Shown here one piece after another: positions 1-13,200 of a stretch of DNA of 64,000 nucleotides. The position numbers and the translations under genes are program-made. Each line of letters begins with the position of its first letter. Position 1 is the first letter of the stretch. The notes under the pieces are model-generated. The model was not told where the DNA came from, did no database searches, and was given only the letters and a program-made list of their open reading frames with translations. Source of the stretch: Lycocorax pyrrhopterus obiensis (lineage: Eukaryota; Chordata; Aves; Passeriformes; Paradisaeidae). Location: assembly GCA_014706295.1 (NCBI GenBank), contig JACSVZ010000001.1, positions 115,703,111 through 115,767,110 on the forward strand, written 5' to 3'.

Positions 1-3000
1 CACCACATGTGGAGCAGTAGAGAGAGAGCCCCTTACTTGTAGCAACCCCCAGGCTCATAATGAATGAATGTCCAAATGCTGGGTGACCCCTGAACGGTGT
101 GTAAATGCCCAAATTGGAAATTTCCATAAATCAATAACCTGTGTTTGAAATGGAGTTGTTGTCCCGGCTTATGCTTGTGTCAGAGGAGGGCTGGGGCTGT
201 CACCAAGTCATTGGTAAAACCATCAGCGCTGCGAGCAAGGATCTTGGTGTCACTTTGCACAGCTCCAGATGATCGTGGTGATAAACAAAACAGCTTCAGA
301 ATAATCCTACAGAGTTACCAGGATAAAATTCAAATAAATCGTCAGGCATTCCAATTTAGCAGCCCTAGAGCATTTTTCAGGGCAGTGCTCGAAACACTCC
401 CTTTCCACCCCCACCATTTTCCCTTTACAACCTGTTAAAATAACACTGTCTACAATTACAGGGTCATTTGTTATGCATGATATAATAGACTGCAAATATA
501 AAAAGGCATTATCATTACTTTTGTCCTTTGTTCTTCCAGGCCAGAATATTGCATAGTTCTTTACTTTGACATTTATTGCTTTTAGATTGGTAATAGAATG
601 GTTTGTGTTGCTCATTATCTTGAATGATGATAATATTAGAGTTTGGGGAGCCTGCGTTCCCTGTTAAGTAAAGTAAAGGCTTCATATAATTTACCAAAGG
701 TTATTACTGGACAATTACCCACAATACAGTTCAAGTCTAATAAATGTTAGCCACATTCACTCTTAAATACCACATCTGGAGCGTGGTTCCTAGGAAACTG
801 CAGAGGATGATTTAAGGCATTTATGTGCCTGGAAGGAGGAGGGGAGTTTGGATGTGCATATGCATCTACATGGCTTTCTGTGTGTTTTTGGTGTTCACTA
901 ACTGATGTGTGGGTTTGGTGTTTATTAAAGGGTGTCCTTAGGGAAAGGAATTAATTAGAAGACACACCTAGTTGGGACTCTGAGACAAGAATGGAAGGGG
1001 AAGAGGGATAAAATATAACCTGAGTTTTCCCCTTTACTCCTGGGAATAATGGAGTAATTTCATAATTAAATTCCTAAAAATTATATCAGGTTTTGGCCTA
1101 AGACTTTACTTAAGCTCTTATACAACAGCCTAATGTATTAAATTCATCGGTCAGCAAGGCATGAAATTCAGAGCCTGATTTTATCCTTCCACCCCTTTTA
1201 TCACTGACCATGGTCAGCACCTCCTGACCAGCCACAGGGCCCCGTTCCGGACACACTTCCCAACCTGCAGCCAGGGAGTGGCTCCATTCCTGGGGAGAGT
1301 GACTGAGGAATCTTCCGCCTGGGAAACTTTCTGGGTTGGGGATCCTCGACAATCCCCTCCACTTCTGAGGCTCTCAGATGTTTACATGAGTGTAACACTC
1401 AGTAGGCAGGCACACACGTGTATACAAACAACAATTTTTTTCCCTGTCCCTTTTCTGTTTGCTACTCCAGTTTGCCTGCAGCCATTTATGTTCAATTTAT
1501 GTTTATCAGTTCATTTCTCTAGCAGCTGCACTTTCAATGAAATGTTTCTATTTGGTGCCAAGTAATAGTAGCTGGAGTTATTTGCCCTATGAATCTCGGT
1601 AGATTAGTTTTTGTAATTTACATACATATCCAATTGCTACCAATTTTCACTGACAGTTTTCTCTTTGGACTTTGTTTCATTTCTATTTTTGAACTGTAAC
1701 AGTTTCAGACATACAGCTCTCTGCAAACTTTATGATATGCCCTGCATTATTATAATTATCCAGTAATGCCAAAGTGAGAGAAAACCTTTAACTCTAAATG
1801 TTAAAACAGTCTGCAGAAAAAGAAGTTAATGTTTCATGAAATAAATGTCATAATACGAAAAACTTATTTTAATGGAAATTTGCTCAAAGCTTCAGATGTT
1901 TCTTTTCTGGCTGACATCAGTTACTATTCTTCACAGGAATCACAAAACCCAGAGTGATTGAGTCAGCTGGTTCCTCTGTAGGGCAATAAATAACCATAAA
2001 ACTCCCCAAATTTGCAGTTGTCATGATGTGAGATGAGCACGGGCCCGTGGATGTGAGAGCAGCCAGCTGACACACCTGCAGCGGGTTTGCTCTCAAGAGG
2101 GAGCACAGTGATGGCTGGGATTCCTGATGCTGCTGGAGCCAGACAAGCCCTGAACCGGGATGATGCTCTTCCATGCTGTGCTAGAAAAGCTGGAGCAGAT
2201 GTTCTGGGGAAGCAAAGAGAAGCACACAGTCGCTGTTATTGCATCACTCGATACTGTGATGGGTGGGCAGGTGCAGGCAGGAGGTGCACGCCTGCAGGTT
2301 TGCTCAGCGTGGGGCCCAATGCAGGCATCTCTCAGGGTAAGGGGAGGCTTTCCAGGAGCTGCTGTGGGATTTCAGTGAGCACAGAAGCTGCACAGACCCG
2401 TTCAGATGCAGTTCACCCCCTGTACACAGCAAGCCTGGCCCCCACCTCCCATCTTGTGTGCAGCAATTTGATGGGATGCCCAAAAATTTCAGCTTTTGCA
2501 CATTTTTCATAGCTTTGTATGCTATTGATATGTGGTTATACAGCCTCTGGTATTTTTCCTACCCCTTCTCCTAGACTTTAGAGTAATAAACTAACCTTCT
2601 AACACATTCCCAAAATAGTTTAGTCTTATTTTCAAGAAGAGGACCTACAAGAAGTGGGGCAAAGAAGCCCTGGACCAAATCCAACAGGGCAATACCTGGG
2701 GGAAAAATTACCTAACCCACTGCTCTTTAACTGGACAATGTTTGTTAGATATGATAACTTGTTAAACTTAAAAAAAATTTAGAAATCCACTACCAAGTGT
2801 GCCCATAGCCCATAACTCTGGATGCACCTGGGAGCTCCCAATAAAGAACTGCTTTTTTATCTTACCATTTTAACACCATTGCAAGGGTTTTGACCTTGTG
2901 ATATCAAACAGATGCATAACAAAATCTAAACTTTATTTTGGTATGGGGCACAGCTTGGTGAGTACAGCTCATGATGCCTGATGGGTGGGGACCTGCAAAG

Positions 3001-5295
3001 AGACATTTTTGTTAAAATCTGGAAAGCAGCAGGTGCTGGGGACCTGGAGAAGACACTGAAAATTGTCCTCAGAGTGTCCCTCCCAGACCTGCAACAACAC
3101 AGAAGGAACTCATGAGGATTTTCAACATAGCCTGAACAACTTAGAGATACAAATTAAATCAATGTGCTTGTTACTTCCACCAGTTTTCAAGACTTCAACT
3201 TAATTTTAAAAGCACAGTGGCAGCATGTATAATGAACAGGTCCAGACTTTCAACTTTGCTTGTCCTCTGGGCTAGAAACTGTGAGCGAGTTCTGCTGCAC
3301 AGAGAAGATACAAGGTAGCAGACAGCTTTCCTATATGAGAAAAGAAATTAATTCCTCCAGCTCTGTGTATCTTGACAAAAAAAAAAAAAAAAAAGAAAAA
3401 AGTATGAATTTTTTCCTGTACTGTCATATTTCAATAAATGAAAATAAAAAATTCAGAACAATGTGTGATCAAATCTAAGCAATAAAAAAAAAAGCAGCTG
3501 CATTTTGATGAACAGTATCACATTCAGAGAAACAACAGGAAGGTTCAGCTGTAGAGTTTTTACAATAAAGCATGTTGTAAAGAGACTTTTTTTTTTCCAA
3601 TATTGAGGCAAGATCCTCATAAAGTTGGAGAGACTGCTCAGAATCTTATAACTGAGCTGCACATAGGCTAGAATTCAGCCAGAAGAGAGAGCAGGAGCTC
3701 AGCAGCCAAGCTCCAGTCACAGAAGACTCTAAATCAGGCAAGGGCAAGGACTATTGATGCTGCCTTCCCCCAGATGGATACTGGTGACGAATGCATTCCA
3801 AATGCCAATAATCCCAACCTTTGTTCAGTGTGATACAAGCTTTGCATTGCATTATTGGCAAACACCCTGCTGCTCTTTGCCACCTCTCTGCCACTGGGTG
3901 CCTGCCCACCTGGGCTTGCAAGCACTTTGTTTTTCCTTTCCACTGCTCTTATTTGCCCCGTGCCCAGGCAAACGTGGCAAACTTCTCAAATGAAAGTGAC
4001 CTTGATGCCTAAGTACAGGTTCTTTGTCTCATTCAGCCCTCTTTAAATTAAAGTTCCACTGATAGGTATATTCCTGCTAGTTTTTATGAGTTCATTTTCA
4101 CATGGCAGCTCCTAAGACACGGGGAAATTCTCTTTGATCTGTTTGTGCCATTTACACTTCCACATCCCCTGATCAAATCTTTTAAAGGTTTCACCAGCAC
4201 TGTGCACCTCAGCTGCAGGAGTTTCTTGCTTTAGGTATCAAAGTAGAGCTTTGAATTTACTCTTCTCTCCCCCCAAACACAATTTCTAGTGCTATTCTTG
4301 TCCTTAGCACATTAATATCATGCTTTAGAACAGCAGAGAAATCAGTTCAAATCCTCTTTTTCCCCAGGAGGCCTGAACCTGCACTTCTGCCAGGACACAG
4401 AATGTAACTAACCTGTTACAACTGTCCTGGTTTTAGTGCTGCCTTTTCCAGCTGCAAACAGCAGAAAATGCCAGTTTTCTCTGGTTGAATTAATTATGTT
4501 CCTTTAAAAAAATAGCATAACAAATTCAGTCATTCAGGCTTTTCTGACACACAGCACCAGCCAGGATACCTGAAACAACACTGTGGGCACCGTAGCAAAA
4601 TACACACCTTTACCACTACAAACAGATCCAGACAGCAGCTTCAATTTGCTGTGGAATAAATATATTTGTATTTAATACACATCCCTCTCTTGCCTACAAA
4701 CTCTGTAGGAACACAGCTGCAAAGGAGAACCTGGTTTGCTGACTACAGGAGCTCAGTTTTCTTGCAGGAAGGAGCTTGACAGGTATGCTTGGAATTTAAG
4801 CACTGCATTTTTGCCTCTCATGGTTGGTCTAAAATTGCATTAAAATTACATTAAAGCAATGATGGGTAATTGATCACTATCAAAATAAAATATCTAGTTA
4901 CTCATGGATAAGGAACTGAGTAAGCAGGGGTGTGAGCAGAAAATTAGAGTGTTCACATATGGGGAAGTGATATTCTAATGTGTCCTGGCATAACAGGGCT
5001 TGGACAGGAGCCTTACAACTGGAAGAAGTTTGACTTCCTGAGGGAAATGGTTTGAAGTCTGATTTAAAAGCAAAATATTTTCATTTCCTCAAAAAAAGTC
5101 TTTCCCGGAAGATTTTTTTGAACCCTAAGGAAACAAAAAACACATTTACCACCTGGGGAATTTTACTGTAATAGGTCTGAATCAAACTTTTTAAAGTTTT
5201 TCATTTTAAAATTTTTTTAACAAATAAAGCATAGTTAACAAATGTTTTCTAGTCTTATTTGTACAGAAACAATAACACATAAATCAAATAAATTT
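1..5295. other. Non-coding AT-rich sequence, no gene seen
   Basis: All open frames here are short (at most about 140 codons), overlap one another on both strands, and resemble no protein family I know. Two patches, about 1200-1380 and 1900-2480, are somewhat richer in G+C and CpG than their surroundings, but they are far from a CpG island and carry no visible promoter architecture. The rest is unique AT-rich sequence with short homopolymer runs. Whether it is intergenic or intronic cannot be decided. Confidence 0.7.
3377..3401 (+). repeat. Poly-A run
   Basis: Eighteen A, one G, then six A. No recognisable retroposon body lies upstream, so I treat it as a simple homopolymer rather than the tail of a processed copy. 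Confidence 0.9.
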
Positions 5296-5310
5296 TGTGT
5301 GTGTGTATGT
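5296..5310 (+). repeat. Short (TG)n microsatellite
   Basis: About seven TG units ending in an interrupted TATGT. It is short and probably not very polymorphic. Confidence 0.8.
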
Positions 5311-8300
5311 TTTGCTGGTATCCATTCACCTTTACCCACCCAGAAAGCTAAACAAGAGTTATCAGTCAGGTAAATGATCCAGGCAGAGACATTCAGACCC
5401 CTCCCCTGAGCAGAGAGAGCCTCTCAGGGCTGCTGTGATGCCAGCAGGGCTGTGCACATCACCTGGCACAGGAGCTGTCTGGAAGAGCCTCCTGAACCAC
5501 TGCCTCTGCCTCTGGGTTTTGGCTTGGGCTGCCACGATTGCCACCAGGAAGAAATTGGCTTTTCTGTGCCTATTGTGTCACCCTAAATCAGAGTCTAATT
5601 GGTTTGCCCAAAGAAGTTCAGATGAGTCGTTCCCTACTGCTCATTTCCTGTAGCTACCAATGTGGGAAGAGGTGAGAAAACCAAGGGCAGAGTTACAGCT
5701 ACTGTAGATGCCTGAATTTATTCTGCCAGATGCTTATTGGCTCAAAAGATCAATGACACTAAGACAAAAAGCTGTTATTTTTATTTGCTGCAGGTTCTGG
5801 ATTAGGTTTTGGTTCTCACTCCATTCTTGTTAATATTCAAGGAGCTATAATCTGTGTGAAAATTAATGGAAAATGAATCACTGCATTATAACAAGAGAAG
5901 CAGGAGCACAGATCCGGTTGTCTAGAAATTTGATTTGTGCTGCATACTGAATGCAGTCCAGGGGGCTGCAGCACCTCATGTGAAGGATAAAAGTGAATGT
6001 TTTATAAAAAATTTTTATGCTTAAAATAGGCAGTATCATTACAAATGCAGCTCTCATGAATTTTTTCAATCTAGTGTAAAAACATCCAGAAACCTGGCTT
6101 TTAATTCAATGTAAAACAAAGAAACAGAAGACCTAAGCATGAATCATGTTGCTTCAGAGCTTTCCTTCAGCTTTCTGAATTAATTCTAAATTCCATTCAA
6201 AATCCTATCCTTTTACAACCGTGACCTGCTACTTTGGACAGGTAAGTCCAGAAACATTGGCACTGCTGCAGGAAGACATGACTGCATCTGTAACTACATA
6301 TTCTTAGTTGTTAGAAAAGGGAAACACACCTGGAGGGACACATAGTTAATAAACAAATTAGAAAGTAGGGACTAGAGGATGAATAATTCTTTCTCCTTGT
6401 GTTTTAGTTGTTCTTCCTTCATGTCTCAGCATTAACTCAACTTCTCCCTCAGTCTTCCACAGTTCTCTGTAAGACACAGAGAAACTCCCCACGTTCCTTC
6501 CCTGTTTTTGAGACAAGAACAAGAAAGGCATGGCAGTGGCACATAAATTCCTGTAAATCTTTTGATCTTCACAGCTGAAACATAAAGGGGCACACCTCAG
6601 TGAAAATACTCCTATAGAGTAAATATAACTGAGTTAAATCCCAAAAATACATCCCAAAGCAACACTACTTGTAACAAATGTGATGGAGTTGATGAGCTGC
6701 TAAATTCAGAAAGAAGTGATGTGCTGCCCTGAAGTGGAGGGTTGTGTTGTTAGAAGAGAGGAAAACTGCTATCACTACAATTAAAAATAAGAATAAGTTT
6801 TAAAAATCCAACCACCAACAAACCAACCCCCTCTAAACCCATTTTACAATAAAAGTAGATTTTATACCTAAACATCATTACACAAGTAAATTCTTACTTC
6901 TGCCCTTCACAGACCCTTCTCACTCAGGCACGTTTCTGTGTATAGCAGATATGATTTTCACACAATTAGAAGAAAAATAATTGGCACATGGAAAAGCAAA
7001 CAGCATTATTACAAAACATTACAGCTTCATTTACTCGTGTCTAGCATATAGACATTGTAGCAACTTCCTGGATATTCTCCTTACCAAAAAAATACTGTAT
7101 GCAGGACCAGAGCTTCTGAAAGCAAATCTGTTGTTCATGTTCAATGGAAGTTTCTGAAAATGCTTTTCTTTACCATGTCACTGTCTCTCTCTTCCATCTT
7201 TTCCTTCAGTTGATGACTTGCAAACATGAATCTTTTACAGGAATTTAATTTGTTTCTGACTTTTTAACGCAAAACCAGGTACTGTTGTGCTTGAGCTATG
7301 GAAATAAATCAAGACCATTTGCTTCATTTGGGAAAGAATAATTTTATTTCTTGAGTTACTACACCCACATGTAGCAGCCTATGCTTTTAGGTGATCCATC
7401 AACCCAGAAATGGCAATCCTGCGCCCAGGCTCTCTTTTCCTGTGTCATCCCTTTGGTCCCTCACTGAATATGTTATTTGCCATCCTTTGTACTAAATAAT
7501 GAGCAGCTTAGAGATACATCTGCTGCAAAATAGATAAAAAGCTCAAAGGTGTGGTTAAACCCTCCCCCTCAGAAGCACCAGGCCAGTTTTATACTCTTCA
7601 CTCCCTCTCTTCAAGAACAAATTCACTTTTCTTCTTATTTACCAGCTAGGGACTATGACTGGTGGCACAAAACATGCAGGACACGAATTAAACTTCCCAA
7701 TTTGCAATGACCTTTACATCAAAAGAAAGCCAGAGTGGTTTTCCCAGGAGCTGGAGTGTACTTGCAGTTCCCATTTCAAAGTCACTTCGTCTTCTTTGAA
7801 GAGAAAGTCCATTAAGTGCAGGAGTAATGCACATTTTCATATTGCTTTGGGATTTGTGGCTCATGGTGGCACACAGTGCAGTGCTCATGGTTCAGATCAG
7901 GACTCACTTGAACAGTGCAAATCTAATGCGCAATCCCAAATTCTTCCGTGTTCACATTTTCTTCTGTGCACACCTGAAATTTAAATTACTTGCACAACTC
8001 TTCCCAGACAGGTTTTAATTATTCACTGGTTTAAATTATTCATATTTAGCAGAGTGCCTGTGTAACACCCACTGATTTTTTTAATAAAGTAATTTTACAA
8101 ATACTATGGGTCACTAAAGCTAGAGAAGCCCTCCTGCATTCCCAAATCCAATATTCCACTGCTCTTAGCCAACATTCATCTATGTTGCAGCCCCCAATTT
8201 CACATACTTCTCTCACAAAATTTTCTTTTGAGGATTAAAATTCTATTTTGTCTTGTAGGGCTGAAAGAGAGCCAAGCCCATGAGCACCTCAGATGCAGTT

Positions 8301-8545
8301 AGCTAGCCAGAACCTCATTGCCTCAATAATCTGGTGTTTTAGGAGACTTTGGGATGTTGACAGAGCTGAGCCATCTGCTTCCTACCCACTGAGACTTCTC
8401 TAGGGGCAGCTGTAAGGGACTGTCCTCCAGGCACACCTCCTGTGCTGACCTCTCTCAAGATGCTCTTTCACTGGTTTGAAACTACATGGTAGCTTTCATA
8501 GTATTTCTTAAACCATGTAAAATAGGGTTCAAAGCATTATCCAGG
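5311..8545. other. Non-coding sequence, no gene seen
   Basis: Unique AT-rich sequence. The longest open frame, at 7655-7984 on the plus strand (109 codons), contains no recognisable domain, and its minus strand is partly open too, which is typical of chance frames. I recognise no repeat family. Confidence 0.65.
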
Positions 8546-9211
8546 AAAAAAAAAAAAAAAAAAAAAGACGAAATTAATCTCTTTTTCAATTCTGAAATTG
8601 AAGTTACTGCAAGCCATATGGCTGCTCCTCTCTTGCTCCGGGGATCAGTAAAACAGGGTGCCAGAAGAAGTGGGTCAGCAGGCATTGAGTGTCTGGAAGG
8701 AAAACAGGAGGCAACATCTCTGGGAAGGTTTAACTCGAGCAGTGCTTCCTACTGTGACAGAATCCAATTTGTTCTGAGGACAGAGATGTATCCTCACAGC
8801 CCTTCCACACAGGCCCTATCACCTTCATTCTCCATGCAGGGGGCTGAAGATTTTTCAAAGATATTTAGGTGGTTAGCCTTTTGTTGTTTGCTCTCAAATT
8901 TCTCTCTTTGGATCAAAATTGTTTGCATGCCTTCTATTTACCCTCCCCAGGACAGACAGCAAGTTGCAAGCCCCTCCACATGCCTCCTCCTCATCAATCC
9001 AGTAGCCCAGTGGCTGGGTCACTCTCCTGAATTCAGAAACAGAGCTGTCCTCTCTCAAATTCCCTCTAACATCCCAGATGAGCTCAACAGCCACTCCTAC
9101 TTGTCCCACTTAACTCCAGCCAGTGCTTGGAACCTCAGCCTGCATCCCTTTCCCTGTTGCCACAGATCCAAGTCTCCTGAGCAACAAAAAAGCCAACTGC
9201 ATGCTAAATAA
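8486..9211 (+). other. Longest open frame in the window (241 codons), probably chance
   Basis: An ATG-to-stop frame of 241 codons. Residues 21-27 are a lysine run encoded by a 21-base poly-A tract (8546-8566), which is not what a conserved protein would show. I see no domain, signal peptide or repeat family. The composition is rich in Ser, Leu, Pro and Cys, as in random translation of moderately GC-rich avian DNA. A long frame is uncommon in AT-rich sequence, so a decayed gene or part of a lncRNA remains possible. No splice-site structure or promoter supports expression. Confidence 0.15.
8546..8566 (+). repeat. Poly-A run (21 bases)
   Basis: An uninterrupted run of 21 A. The sequence upstream does not resemble a LINE or SINE 3' end known to me, so a retroposon origin is not supported. 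Confidence 0.9.
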
Positions 9212-10116
9212 ACACAGTAGTTACAACAAGATAAATGAAACAGGAAGGTGTTAATGCCCTTTGTCCTGGACAGTCTGGAATGAGGTGTCTGATTTCTTCA
9301 GGGGAGTTATTTAAAATCCAGGCAGGTGTTTTACCTTGACTGAAGGGCGAATGAATTATTGTTGATATGTCAATACAGTTAACACCAAGTAACACCAAAG
9401 TCCAGGCGTGGAGCGTGTGTATACATTTGTACCCAGCAATAACTGAGTATTTGAGTAATTTGAGTATTTTTGGGGGGTAGATTTTGTTAAATGAGTGATG
9501 AATTGATCCCAGCTTTTCACAGCCATTGAGACAGGGAAAGCAAGCAAGAGACTACTCATTGAAACTAAATTTTTACAGTGATGTTTTGGCAATCATTTAT
9601 TGTGCCAGGAATAGCAAAAACAATAGGAAATTGTTTTATATTAAGTTTATATTATTTAATATATGATCAATACCCAAGCTCAGGTGTCTGGTCTCAGAAA
9701 AATGGGGTCCTGCATTGGATCTACTTTACAGAAGACAAAACTATCAGGACAGACAGCCCCAAAGTGAATTCTGTGTAATTCTGTTAAAGCAAACACTCCT
9801 CTGGCTGATCTGTCTTATGACTCTGGGTCTCCTAAAGACACAAGATGGCACAACAGGCTATAGTCAATGCACAAATATCAACCACCAAAACCAGCATCTG
9901 ACTCCTAGAGCAAGTTATCAGGGAGTTACAGCAACACAATTTTTAAAATTTCAACCAGATACAGATCACCTGCTCAAACAGAGGTGCAACTGTGTGAAAT
10001 CACCTCACTTCCTTCCCTTGCTCATCCTCTGGTCCAAGAAAACAACCGGTTTCCAGCCCAGCAAGACCTCCTAAATTCTTGCCTCAGGCAACTACATTTC
10101 TTCAGGAAGTTTCCCA
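9212..10116. other. Non-coding sequence with short local duplications
   Basis: No gene is seen. A ten-base direct repeat of taacaccaag lies at about 9380-9399, followed by an AT-rich stretch with repeated gagtattt motifs near 9445-9470. Positions 9725-9744 match 12164-12183 exactly over 20 bases. Confidence 0.6.
9725..9744 (+). repeat. Copy 1 of a 20-base exact direct repeat
   Basis: The 20 bases beginning tttacagaag and ending acaaaactat recur exactly at 12164-12183 in the same orientation. The flanks diverge at once, although a weak match resumes after a 3-base gap. A shared fragment of an old, unidentified interspersed repeat is the simplest explanation. Confidence 0.7.
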
Positions 10117-10240
10117 CTCTTTTTTGCTTGTTCGTTCTGTTTTGCCTCCTTGTTTAGTTTGGTTTGCTTTTTCGTTTGTTTGGGTTTTGTTGTGGTTTCC
10201 TGGGCAGGGGGGGGAGTGGGTTTTTTTGGAGGGAGGGAGA
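10117..10240 (+). repeat. T/G-rich low-complexity tract with G-quadruplex motif
   Basis: About 120 bases made mostly of T and G (runs such as gtttgtttgggttttgttgt), followed by a G-rich segment. Positions 10202-10220 have G-runs of at least three bases separated by 2-3 base loops (GGG-CA-GGG-GG-GGG-AGT-GGG), with two more G3 runs to 10237. This meets the usual G3+N1-7 quadruplex rule on the plus strand. Confidence 0.8.
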
Positions 10241-13200
10241 AGCAATTCTAAAAACCAAGCTGTTATTTATAGAAGCATCTCTATTCCTTTCAACATTTCC
10301 CATCCAATATTTCCCCCTATAATGATGGACGTGTACAAGATGCTCTTGGCACAGCATTTGGCCCTTTGCAAACATCCCTTCACAAGATCCTTCATTTTGC
10401 TGCCAATGGCAGAGACTGAAGTCTGAAATCTGGACTCAGTCAGGACTTGGCAGCCTCCAGGTGGAAACACAACCCTGCCAAGCCAACGCCCTGACAGATT
10501 ATGCTGTTACCCTTTCTCTCTGCTGGTGTGCACCAGCAGCCCAAATGAATGAATTGCCTTTGTTCCTCATAAAAGAAGGCAGTACAAATGGTTCAAGCTG
10601 TTATAATGACCATACCCTGCTCTGCACTCCTGTAGGGGCTTGGTTTGTGTTCAGCTTTTGTGCTCCTGTCGTCTTCCTGGATAAGATTGTGGGTATTTGT
10701 GCCCAACACTTTTTAATAGAACAAAGACCTAGCAGAGAAGCAATTATTCAAAGGCTTTATATTGGTTTTGCTATCAGGCTTTTGTAGAATTTTTACAAAT
10801 TTGTCTTTAGCCCCATATTTAAATCCAGATAGATGTTATTGCAGGTTATTTGGTAAGTTCTTTGGCAAAGTGCTTGGGTGAAATCAGTTTATATTTGCTA
10901 AACAAGGTCAACAATGCCTGTCACCAGGATGAGTTATGGGAGTTTCTTGACTTGCTGGGAGATGCCCCGAAGAACAATCTATTCTCGAGCTGTTTGGGTT
11001 TGGTTTTTAATGTGGCTGATGTGTTAATGAGTTTCTAATTCAGTACAGGCAGTACTGCTTTTAGGAAGATGAGATAGCTTGAGGAAGGTTGATTTTAAGC
11101 CATCAGAATTAAAAAAAATGTTCCTCCTTCTGTCTTCTCCTGACTGCTTTTCCTCTCCAGTGATACCCAGCTGAGGAAGATGTCCTGTATGGAAGTATGA
11201 CTATAAAACTCAGGACTAAAGGATAAATCAGTTTGAAAGGAACTTTAGAATGTCCCTGTGAACCTGAGCAACACGAAATAAATACTCCATTAAGGCCAGT
11301 AGACCACCTGCTGCTTGTATTCATACTGCTAATCCAGTGAAATTGGATTAAAATATTTTCCAAGAAGTTCGCTGTGAGGGTCTTCATCAGTTACAGCTCT
11401 TGTAAGTGAACTGCAGCATTTTTAACACCTAACTACAGGGATTCAAGTGCTCCAGTCTGATCCAGCAACAAACCACAAACAGGAAAGTGCAAGTTATGAC
11501 CACTGGGAAGAAGTTTACAAGAAGGACTTCAATAAACACGAGAGAAACAGACATGAGGAACAGCAGCCAGCAGATGAACGCATGGTTTCACACAATGTCC
11601 GATCTGTCCAAGGCCTGTGAAACCTTGCTCAGTACCAGCCAAAGACAAAGTAGTTTCCCTCTGAAAGCCAAACTGGGCACTGGGCAGCCTCACACAAAAG
11701 CCATGGCACTGGTCCCTTTGCAGCACAGCTGGGAGGTGTGGATAGCATTCAGCCCTCCAAGCCTCCCAGCAAAAGGTGTGGCAATGCCTTCACAGAAAGG
11801 ACTTATGTTCCGTGCCAGTTAGGGGATGTTTTTCAGTGACAATCAAAAGACAATCTGTACCACAGCCAAATAGCTACCTTCTTTCATCCTGGCAGCTCTC
11901 CCTCTTATCTACAGGCCCGTGTCTTTGTTAGGCTCATTTTCTCTGTGTGCAGCAGAAATCTCATCTGTTGTACCCAGAGAACTGCAAGTTCTCTTTTGCC
12001 CTTGGCAGCCAAGATACCAAACCTCCCCTGTGGCTCCTTTTTTCCTTCTCCCATTCCCTGGCAGCTACAGCAGAGATCCATCCAGGATGGATGAGTGGCT
12101 CTCTTGGTTTAGATTTCACTTCTGTGTTATTTTCTCTCCTTTGGGAGCATGAGCTTAAGAGTATTTACAGAAGACAAAACTATTATCAAGTCCAAACTGG
12201 CTCCCTTTATTTCTGACCATTTGCTCCTGGGCTGTGTTTTTATCTCATTTTGTTCTCCTCAAGTCAAACAGTTGTTCTCATTTATAATTCCTGTAACCAG
12301 GCTCTCTTTTTTCCCAGCTGACTGCTCACACACATTGCCATTATCAAGTACTCACTGCTGTGCATAAACCCCAAACTGCTGACTTTCAAACACCCGGATT
12401 TGAATCAGCAGAGAAATCCAACATCTTTAAGCAGCCACTAGTTCAACAAGGATAACTGCATCAAGCATATGACAAATAGCTGGGAAATTGGGACCCCTTG
12501 CATGTAACAGAGTTACTCCACTCAGAAGTTCACATTCTAGGCAGGAGGGTAAATCAGAGTAATTTAAAGTATTTATTTTTATCATTAATATAGTATTTAT
12601 CATAACAGTGGCACAAGCACATTGATTTTTGCTGCATCCCATCTTACCTTTATCAGTGTTTCAGATAGCCATTTTTGCACCATTTTCTGCCTGTTCTGGT
12701 GCTTTTACCTTAAGTAACATCACTGGGTCCAAGAGGACCCCTCACAGCTGGTAAACCACATGTATTACCCTTCAAACACAAGCAAAGGGACAGGATCCTT
12801 TCCCATAACTCCTTCCTATGTCATGTCATCTGAACTTCACACTCTAATTGTAGATACCATTGGCTTAATTTTCTACTTGTCAGGCACAGAGATCTCATGA
12901 CCTGATCTTGAGAGAAATGAAATAGCTTGCAAGGCAAAAGAAAAACACAGTTTCCTCCAGAAGATACACTCAGAACTCACGTTAACAAATGTTTAACCTA
13001 AAGATTTTGAGTGCCATAGAAGTGAAGGCATGGAACAAGCACCACACTTAGTGCTTTGATCTTAATGAATTTAGTTTTTGTGTATTAAATTAACCACAAG
13101 TGTTGATGAGAGCAAAATGATCATTCTGGAGCACAGTAAATAAAATGCAATTAAAAACATCAGAGTAGCAACACACCTGGGAGTTGCATTTGTGTAAGAA

